From assembly GCA_017998095.1 (NCBI GenBank), contig JAGODU010000066.1, positions 1 to 20,688 of the forward strand: a stretch of DNA of 20,688 bases, in the 5' to 3' direction. Both the position numbers and the translations under genes were made by a program. Every line of letters begins with the position of its first letter. Position 1 is the stretch's first letter. Shown here in pieces: positions 15,721 through 20,688 of this stretch. The DNA is from Prolixibacteraceae bacterium (GTDB taxonomy: Bacteria; Bacteroidota; Bacteroidia; Bacteroidales; Prolixibacteraceae). The notes under the pieces are model-generated. The model ran no database searches and was not told the origin of the DNA. It saw nothing but the letters and a program-made list of their open reading frames with translations.

Positions 15721-16381
15721 GGGAAATGATTTTGGTTGTAATATTTTCAGCATCTGAATATTCAGAAAGCAAATCAATTGCCATATCAATTACTGAATTG
15801 ATCTTATTGAGTTCGCCAAATCCAAATATGACCATTAAAAACCTTTTAGTTTCAAGGCTTACATTTGTTCTTTCTGAATCGCTGGTTGGACTGCCAAATG
15901 CGCCCTCTTCATCACGTAATACAGGTAAAGAATCAATATTCAATATTCCTCTGCCAATACCTTCATAAACATCATCTTCGTTTCCTACATCCAAAATGAT
16001 ATTGCCTTTTATCTTATTCGAATCGTAGCCTCCAATTGAAAATCCTGTTTCAAGGGAAATGAGATTAACAATATCCACCACATTATTAACCTGATACAGG
16101 TCGTTACCTTTTAATATCCTTCTGATAAGAGCTTCAGCAGAAAGCCTGTAGCGTGCAGGGTCTTTACCGAATGCCCTATATGCTTTACGGGAAGAATTGA
16201 TTGCAGGAAGTGAGCTTACCTTTTCAATATCAATCTTTTGCCTGAGGATATCAGATACACTGATAATGTTATCCCACAGATACTTATTTTGAGCAGTAAC
16301 AATTACATCACATTCAATACAACCGAGAGAAACAGTATTCCATCGCGAAAGAAAATTATCGGAGACAGTAATATTTTTCAC
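15713..16381 (-). CDS. Solo B3/4 (PheRS-beta tRNA-editing-like) domain protein
   Basis: The 222-residue protein consists almost entirely of a B3/4 domain, the fold that edits misacylated tRNA in the beta subunit of phenylalanyl-tRNA synthetase. The typical core is seen as SSRKAYRAFGKDPARYRLSAEALIRRI (63-89), NNVVDIVNLISLETGFSIGGYD (99-120) and LRDEEGAFGSPTSDSERTNV (155-174). Free-standing members are usually annotated only as B3/4 domain proteins; trans-editing of tRNA is the natural guess but unproven. The start is a GTG at 16381, one base after the aminopeptidase stop codon, which points to translational coupling. It overlaps the omega-amidase start by 8 bp. No tRNA synthetase gene is nearby. 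Confidence 0.87.
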   Translation of the reverse strand: MKNITVSDNFLSRWNTVSLGCIECDVIVTAQNKYLWDNIISVSDILRQKIDIEKVSSLPAINSSRKAYRAFGKDPARYRLSAEALIRRILKGNDLYQVNNVVDIVNLISLETGFSIGGYDSNKIKGNIILDVGNEDDVYEGIGRGILNIDSLPVLRDEEGAFGSPTSDSERTNVSLETKRFLMVIFGFGELNKINSVIDMAIDLLSEYSDAENITTKIISHE

Positions 16382-16382
16382 T

Positions 16383-18164
16383 TTATATTGCTTGAGTTAA
16401 ACGTTTTAACAAATCAAGCTTTTCAGCTGAAACAAGAGGTGATAATTTGGAATAAACCTCTTCATGGTAAGTGTTTATCCAGATTATTTCCTGATCAGAA
16501 AGTAAATATTTATCTATCAGGTGGGTATCAATAGGAAAAACAGTAAGCGTTTCGAATTTAAGGAATTGTCCGAATTCGCTTTCTTCATCTTCAACACAAA
16601 CAAGGACATTTTCAGTTCTCACGCCATATTTGCCTGTACGATATATTCCCGGTTCTACAGAAATAACATTTCCCGGACAAATAGGCTGATTGTTAAGATC
16701 CTGCCTTATGCTCATTGGTCCTTCATGAACATTAAGAAAAGAGCCAACACCATGACTTGTACCATGACCGTAGTTCATCTTGTTTCTCCATAAATAATTG
16801 CGAACCAGCACATCGAGGTGGCAGCCTATCGTTCCCTTTGGAAAAGAAGCAGTTGAAAGGGCTATTACACCTTTGAGAGCAAGAGTGAAATCTCTTCTAA
16901 CATCATCATCAACAGGTCCGAGAGCAATTGTCCGGGTAGTATCTATAGTTCCGAAATCGTATTGCCCTCCTGAATCAAATAACAGCACACCTTCTGGTTC
17001 AAGTTTGCTTGCAAACTCCTTGCTGACATGGAGATGAACAATAGCACCATGATCTTTATAACCAATAATCGGATAAAAAGCAGAACCCCTGTATCCCGGT
17101 CTTTTAGAACGGAACTCATCAAGTTTGCAAACAGCATCCCACTCAGTGATTGTAGTCTTGCCAATATTGTTTTCAATCCAGTAAACAAAATCAAGCAGTG
17201 CTACCCCATCAGTGATATTAGCTTTTTTAAAACCTTCTATTTCAGCATTATTCTTTCTGGATTTAAGGAGGTTAGGAAGAGAAACTGCTTCTGAAATATG
17301 ATTTCTTTCACGGAGAACCATTTCAATAAGATAATTTGTTCTGTCGGGATCAATAAGTATCCTTTCCCCTTCTATCGTTGAGATATAAGTATAAAACTGA
17401 TCATAAGGAAGTATTTCAACCCCATCTTCTTTTAGTTCTTTCAGTGATGAATTATCGAACTTGTTCTTATCAATAAAAAGAATCGCATTGCCTTTTGAAA
17501 TAATGCCATAGCCAAGAACAAGAGGATTGAAATCAACATCATTACCTCGTATATTGAAGGTCCAGCAAAGGTCATCGAGTGCTGAAATGATAGTTATATC
17601 TGAGTTTTGCTTTAAAGTTTCTTCATGAATAATTTTGAACTTCTCTTTACGGGAAAGTCCTGCCCATTCTACAGGATGCAGAAAAGCTTTAGCGAATGGC
17701 AAACCCGGGCGTTCAGGCCAAATTTCATCAAGCAGGTCGAAATGACTTTCAGTCCTGATACCTTTTTTAGAAAAGAATTTGATGTATCTGTTCACTTCAG
17801 AAGCCGGATAGCAAGAACCATCGAATCCTACCTTTTCTCCTGCTTTTAATCGTTGAGACACCCATACTTCAACAGGGATTGTTTCAGGGAGGCGGGCTTT
17901 TTCAAGAGAAATGCCAGTCCCTTCAGTTTCAATTTCATACTGAAGATAATAGCGGGAGTCAGTCCATAAAACAGCTTCATCAAGAGTAATGGCAAGCCAT
18001 CCGTAAGAACCTGTAAAACCTGATATGAAGGTACGAGTTTCCCATCTTGAAGGAAGATATTCTCCAAGATGTGGATCTGAACCATTTATAAGATAAGCAC
18101 TTATACCCTTTTGAGACATAAGTGATCTCAAAACTTTCAATCTTTCTTTAATTATTTCCTTCAT
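16383..18164 (-). CDS. Xaa-Pro aminopeptidase (aminopeptidase P, M24B)
   Basis: The 593-residue protein has the three-part layout of long aminopeptidase P: two creatinase N-type domains (about 8-140 and 155-300) and a C-terminal pita-bread M24 domain (about 310-540). A short C-terminal extension resembles that of eukaryotic cytosolic XPNPEP1. The dinuclear metal ligands are visible as D397 (LLFDSGGQ), D408 (TIDTTRT), H471 (GHGTSHGVGSFLNVHEGP), E504 (ISVEPGIY) and E518 (VRTENVL). It removes an N-terminal residue preceding proline; no signal peptide, so cytoplasmic. I chose the ATG at 18164 over a TTG two codons upstream; it lies within the end of the Nudix gene (17-bp overlap). The B3/4 gene follows after one base. 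Confidence 0.94.
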   Translation of the reverse strand: MKEIIKERLKVLRSLMSQKGISAYLINGSDPHLGEYLPSRWETRTFISGFTGSYGWLAITLDEAVLWTDSRYYLQYEIETEGTGISLEKARLPETIPVEVWVSQRLKAGEKVGFDGSCYPASEVNRYIKFFSKKGIRTESHFDLLDEIWPERPGLPFAKAFLHPVEWAGLSRKEKFKIIHEETLKQNSDITIISALDDLCWTFNIRGNDVDFNPLVLGYGIISKGNAILFIDKNKFDNSSLKELKEDGVEILPYDQFYTYISTIEGERILIDPDRTNYLIEMVLRERNHISEAVSLPNLLKSRKNNAEIEGFKKANITDGVALLDFVYWIENNIGKTTITEWDAVCKLDEFRSKRPGYRGSAFYPIIGYKDHGAIVHLHVSKEFASKLEPEGVLLFDSGGQYDFGTIDTTRTIALGPVDDDVRRDFTLALKGVIALSTASFPKGTIGCHLDVLVRNYLWRNKMNYGHGTSHGVGSFLNVHEGPMSIRQDLNNQPICPGNVISVEPGIYRTGKYGVRTENVLVCVEDEESEFGQFLKFETLTVFPIDTHLIDKYLLSDQEIIWINTYHEEVYSKLSPLVSAEKLDLLKRLTQAI

Positions 18165-18681
18165 TGACAAGCTGTGTTAAAATGTTCCTGACTGATTGAA
18201 AAGGAACATCATCAAGATTAATATCTTCCGGTTTCCAGAATTCAATACCACTGATATCGTCTTTGAATGTGAGACTTTCAAAATTTATTATTTCGCATTT
18301 AAAAGCAAAATCAACAGTAAAAACAATAGTTCCGGAGTATTGATATCTATTGGGAAATGAACCGTAATAAATAAAATTATCAACTTCAAGGTCAAGTTCT
18401 TCCTTAACTTCCCGAAGCAAAGCAAATTCAGCACTTTCTCCGGGATCGATAAAACCCCCGGGCAAATCGAGGGCTCCGATTGAAGGTTCTATTCCCCGTC
18501 TTACCATAAGAATTTCATTTTTAGCATTAAAGATTAAAGCAGTTACAGCTGCAGAAGAATTCAAAAAGAAATGAAATCCACATTTATCACACTTAAATGA
18601 AAAGTTATTACTGTTGAACGCTCCTTTAGATGCACAGCGTGGACAGAATTTATAATGATTTTCAGGATGCTTTTCTTTCAT
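18148..18681 (-). CDS. Nudix hydrolase with N-terminal zinc ribbon
   Basis: The 177-residue protein starts with a zinc ribbon (C13xxC16 and C31xxC34), followed by a Nudix domain. The Nudix box runs from GGFIDPGESAEFALLREV to KEELDLEV. The catalytic REVKEE is intact, but the glycine near the end of the consensus (REUxEExGU) is aspartate here. The zinc ribbon plus Nudix order recalls NudC (NADH pyrophosphatase) but the protein is shorter and lacks the NudC signature that I know, so the substrate (a nucleoside diphosphate linked to another group) is undefined. The ATG at 18681 is preferred to a GTG one codon earlier. It follows the SH3-like gene by 9 bp and overlaps the aminopeptidase gene by 17 bp. 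Confidence 0.9.
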   Translation of the reverse strand: MKEKHPENHYKFCPRCASKGAFNSNNFSFKCDKCGFHFFLNSSAAVTALIFNAKNEILMVRRGIEPSIGALDLPGGFIDPGESAEFALLREVKEELDLEVDNFIYYGSFPNRYQYSGTIVFTVDFAFKCEIINFESLTFKDDISGIEFWKPEDINLDDVPFQSVRNILTQLVNEGNN

Positions 18682-18690
18682 CACATAAAG

Positions 18691-19227
18691 TTACGAGTTA
18701 CTTTTCTGACCAACAAAATAATCATCTTTTTCAGCAAAAAGAATATTGAAGGTTGTCAGTGAACCATAAGCGCGAGTAATATATTGCTGAAGGTCGATTT
18801 TATCGGTCTCATCAAGTTTAGGATGCGTATTGATATTCTGTTCCAAAACTCTAAGCCTGTCACGAAGCATTACAATCTTGTGGAAAAAAGTTTCAATTGG
18901 CACTTCTTTTGGCTGAAGGTCGTTATTTGCCGGCTTCATTATCAAAGTTCCGTTTTTCCATTTATCTGCAATTGGAGCTTTATAAGTGATAGCCTGATGT
19001 TTATCAAGGACATAAGTTATTGCCTCTTCAACTTCAGCAAGAGTAAGTCCTGTTCGTGGCTTATTTTCCGGTTCAGATAATACTTTAATATCGGTATTGT
19101 ATTTTGTTAATTCTATCTTGCCTCCTCTTTCAAAGAAAACCTCATAAATTGTAAGATATGACTTACTGATTATGCCTTCACCATAACGAGGGTGATCAAC
19201 TCTAGTTCCTACTGCTAATTCTTCCAT
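18691..19227 (-). CDS. Conserved hypothetical protein with N-terminal SH3-like domain
   Basis: The 178-residue protein begins with VGTRVDHPRYGEGIISKS..IYEVFFERGGKIEL (6-40), a small SH3-like beta-barrel pattern also seen in CarD/UvrD-C-type modules. The remainder is mostly helical. A helix near 112-132 (FFHKIVMLRDRLRVLEQNIN) and a final helical segment (140-166) could mediate protein contacts. I do not recognise a named family, and assign no function. Because such SH3-like modules bind nucleic acid or protein, a nucleic-acid link is only a guess. It is the first gene of the five-gene minus-strand run; the 95-bp gap to the divergent secreted protein gene is very AT-rich and no clear promoter for this side stands out. 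Confidence 0.8.
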   Translation of the reverse strand: MEELAVGTRVDHPRYGEGIISKSYLTIYEVFFERGGKIELTKYNTDIKVLSEPENKPRTGLTLAEVEEAITYVLDKHQAITYKAPIADKWKNGTLIMKPANNDLQPKEVPIETFFHKIVMLRDRLRVLEQNINTHPKLDETDKIDLQQYITRAYGSLTTFNILFAEKDDYFVGQKSNS

Positions 19228-19292
19228 AAGTATTTTTTTAATTTAAGTATAAAAATATTGAAAATGTGATACTTAATATAAATAAAAAATTA

Positions 19293-19300
19293 TATTTTTG
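19293..19300 (+). promoter_or_regulatory. Possible -7 element for the second PVPISYW-tailed protein
   Basis: TATTTTTG fits TAnnTTTG and lies 22 bp before the ATG. No good TTTG is found at the right distance upstream, and the region is so AT-rich that a chance match is plausible. Confidence 0.35.
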
Positions 19301-19322
19301 AATAACCTAAAAATATAAAATT

Positions 19323-20093
19323 ATGAAAAAGCTATTATCAATAATCCTAATTTTCGTTTGTATTTCAGGTTTTGCAAATATCCAAACAAAATCACAGAAA
19401 GTAGCAACACAATATCAACAAAAAACAGGTATAAGTGCTACTGAAACACAAAACATTTATAACATGTTTGTTACATACTTAACGAACAAACAAAATGGAG
19501 TAGCAATTAGTCCTTCAGTCCAAACACAGGTTAACGCGATTTTGGCTGCTTTAAAAAATACAACAACGCCACATTTATATGCCAATCAGGTTAATTTCAC
19601 TGTTTCAGGTGAGTTAACTCTTACTGACCCAGTTTACCAACAGATAAGGGCTAATAGTTTTGATTCCAACTGTCCCACACAAGGATATATTAATTTTGCA
19701 GGCAGCTTTCATTATGATGTAATTGAATTCACAGTAACACAAGCCGGGCAAGTTGACATTGAAGCTATGAGTTTCCCGGGAGACATTCTTTTTGCATTAT
19801 ACTGTGATTTTGATCCTGCAAATCCAACTCATAATCTAATTGATACTGACGATGATGGAGGAAATGGTTTAAACTCAAGGCTTGAAGATATTCATCTTCC
19901 TTTGGGAATTTATTATTTGGTTGTTACAACATGGAACAACTTAGGTTCTTTGGGTAGTTATGATGTCGAATTCAGAAGTGACAACGGTCAGGTTGTTTTA
20001 GGAAGCCACCCTGTACCAATCAGTTACTGGTGGATAGTTTCATTGTTCGTCCTAATTGGAGCAGGTATTGTTATCAAAAAGTTTTATTTTTAA
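19323..20093 (+). CDS. Secreted PPC/DVUA0089-like protein with PVPISYW-TM-basic C-terminal tail
   Basis: The 256-residue protein has a signal peptide (MKKLLSIILIFVCISGFA, then NIQ). Residues 25-85 are helical and Gln/Thr-rich. Residues 87-218 form a beta domain: FHYDVIEFTVTQAGQVDIEA (129-148), then DILFALYCDFDP, then DTDDDGGNGLNSRLEDIHLPLGIYYLVVTTWNN. The order (D-x-I/V-x-F, opening of acidic DDDGG, L-x-x-G-x-Y-x-L-x-V) is that of PPC/DVUA0089-type domains, often found in PEP-CTERM proteins. The C-terminus is PVPISYW (230-236), one hydrophobic helix (about 236-251) and a basic end (KKFYF). The same layout ends the unrelated protein at 4634. A sorting or membrane-anchoring role for the tail is likely; the job of the protein is unknown. 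It is a single gene closed by a terminator. Confidence 0.87.
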   Translation: MKKLLSIILIFVCISGFANIQTKSQKVATQYQQKTGISATETQNIYNMFVTYLTNKQNGVAISPSVQTQVNAILAALKNTTTPHLYANQVNFTVSGELTLTDPVYQQIRANSFDSNCPTQGYINFAGSFHYDVIEFTVTQAGQVDIEAMSFPGDILFALYCDFDPANPTHNLIDTDDDGGNGLNSRLEDIHLPLGIYYLVVTTWNNLGSLGSYDVEFRSDNGQVVLGSHPVPISYWWIVSLFVLIGAGIVIKKFYF

Positions 20094-20114
20094 AACAAAT
20101 ATCTCAATATAAGT

Positions 20115-20143
20115 AAAGGAGTGGTCACCCACTCCTTTTTTTA
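20115..20143 (+). terminator. Rho-independent terminator
   Basis: AAAGGAGTGG pairs with CCACTCCTTT across a TCAC loop, followed by a T-tract. It lies 22 bp after the stop codon of the secreted protein gene and ends 17 bp before the CLC gene. Confidence 0.92.
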
Positions 20144-20147
20144 TTTT

Positions 20148-20155
20148 TAATTTTG
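20148..20155 (+). promoter_or_regulatory. -7 promoter element immediately before the CLC gene
   Basis: TAATTTTG matches TAnnTTTG exactly and ends 4 nt before the ATG at 20160. Transcription would start at about the first base of the coding region, so the mRNA may be leaderless. A matching TTTG -33 element is not obvious because the terminator occupies that position. Confidence 0.45.
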
Positions 20156-20159
20156 CAGT

Positions 20160-20688
20160 ATGAAGAGCGAGATCAAGAAAGTTTTAATAAGATTAAATAT
20201 CTGGAGGATAAATCATATATCCGAAAGCAATTTCGTACTGATACTTAGTCTTATTGTGGGTGTGGTAAGCGGATTGGCTGCTATTCTTTTAAAAACTGCA
20301 ATACATTGGTCGATTGAAATGGTTGACTGGCTTATACTTAACGGAGGTATCGTCTTTGTTGTTTTCCCCTTTGCCGGTATATTATTATGCTATTTGTTTG
20401 TCCGATATGTAATTAAGGACAATATCAGTCATGGAGTTACCCGGGTTTTATATTCAATTTCAAAGCAAAACAGTATTTTAAAGCCTCATAATATGTGGAG
20501 TTCAGTATTGGCTAGTACTGTAACTATTAGTTGCGGAGGCTCGGTTGGAGCTGAAGCCCCGGTTGTATTGACCGGATCTGCCATTGGTTCTAACCTGGCA
20601 AGGTTTTTCAAGCTCAATTACCGGCAAATTACATTAATGGTAGGCTGTGGTGCAGCAGGAGCAATAGCCGGCATTTTTAAAGCTCCAT
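20160..20688 (+). CDS. CLC family chloride channel/transporter (3'-partial)
   Basis: The ATG at 20160 opens a frame of 176 codons that runs off the window end. After a polar start (MKSEIKKVLIRLN) come a hydrophobic helix (FVLILSLIVGVVSGLAAILL), a second (GIVFVVFPFAGILLCYLFV) and then the CLC signature region. The motif GGSVGAEAPVVLTGSAIGS matches the conserved G-x-x-G-x-x-P segment that lines the anion path, and GCGAAGAIAGIFKAP matches the following conserved helix. The position usually held by Glu in GREGP is alanine-glutamate here (GAEAP); the glutamate stands in the gating position. Whether it is a channel or a chloride/proton antiporter cannot be told from this part, nor whether CBS domains follow. 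It is inner-membrane. Confidence 0.9.
   Translation, partial: MKSEIKKVLIRLNIWRINHISESNFVLILSLIVGVVSGLAAILLKTAIHWSIEMVDWLILNGGIVFVVFPFAGILLCYLFVRYVIKDNISHGVTRVLYSISKQNSILKPHNMWSSVLASTVTISCGGSVGAEAPVVLTGSAIGSNLARFFKLNYRQITLMVGCGAAGAIAGIFKAP

Noticed and set aside
15721..15789. N-terminal extension of the omega-amidase open frame
   Set aside because: Lies within the B3/4 coding region and precedes the start of the nitrilase fold; the ATG at 15720 gives a normal family length.
1..20688. CRISPR arrays, defence systems, prophage or insertion sequences
   Set aside because: No regularly spaced direct repeats of CRISPR type, no transposase, integrase, nuclease or toxin-antitoxin genes are visible in the window.

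Overview
The window looks like chromosomal DNA of a low-GC Bacteroidota bacterium; I cannot fix the order or genus. Supporting signs are a C-terminal type IX secretion (T9SS) sorting domain, a BlaI/BlaR1 pair whose BlaR1 carries TonB C-terminal domains, promoter elements close to the Bacteroidota consensus TTTG-N(17-23)-TAnnTTTG, AT-rich intergenic DNA, and tRNA genes without an encoded CCA. I see no phage, plasmid, transposase or CRISPR genes.

Layout. (1) 2-4321 (+): the 3' part of a very large secreted VCBS/FG-GAP, fibronectin-type and Ig-like protein with a T9SS sorting domain, cut by the window edge. (2) 4328-4384: a tandem cluster of small hairpins separated by GTTA, then a bidirectional terminator. 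(3) 4634-5233 (-): a small secreted protein ending in a PVPVSRW-transmembrane-RRR tail. (4) 5412-5587 (-): tRNA-Ser(GCT) and tRNA-Pro(TGG) with a good promoter, a leader hairpin and a terminator. (5) 6157-7764 (-): lnt. (6) 7902-10457 (-): a soluble GAF/PAS sensor histidine kinase without a neighbouring response regulator. (7) 10610-13868 (-): blaI, blaR1 (fused to two TonB_C domains), a terminator and a periplasmic TPR protein. Two perfect dyads lie across the blaI promoter. (8) 14133-14936 (+): a lipoprotein with a PepSY-like end and a possible surface-export signal. (9) 14929-19227 (-): a tight five-gene run encoding an SH3-like conserved protein, a zinc-ribbon Nudix hydrolase, aminopeptidase P, a solo B3/4 protein and an omega-amidase-type nitrilase. 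(10) 19323-20093 (+): a second secreted protein with the same kind of tail (PVPISYW-transmembrane-basic), then a terminator. (11) 20160-20688 (+): the start of a CLC chloride channel/transporter, cut by the window end.

The most interesting signal is the pair of unrelated secreted proteins, about 15 kb apart, that end in the same tripartite C-terminus: PVP[VI]SxW, then one hydrophobic helix, then basic residues. Both have bodies that resemble families I know as PEP-CTERM (exosortase) cargo. This suggests a second protein-sorting system alongside T9SS. Its processing enzyme is not in the window. Next in interest are the twin BlaI-type operators placed inside a recognisable promoter, and the GTTA-spaced hairpin cluster.

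How genes may work together: the blaI-blaR1 unit should be autoregulated through the twin operators. The five-gene run has a loose metabolite-repair, peptide-turnover and tRNA-quality-control flavour. Lnt would complete lipidation of lipoproteins such as the one at 14133.
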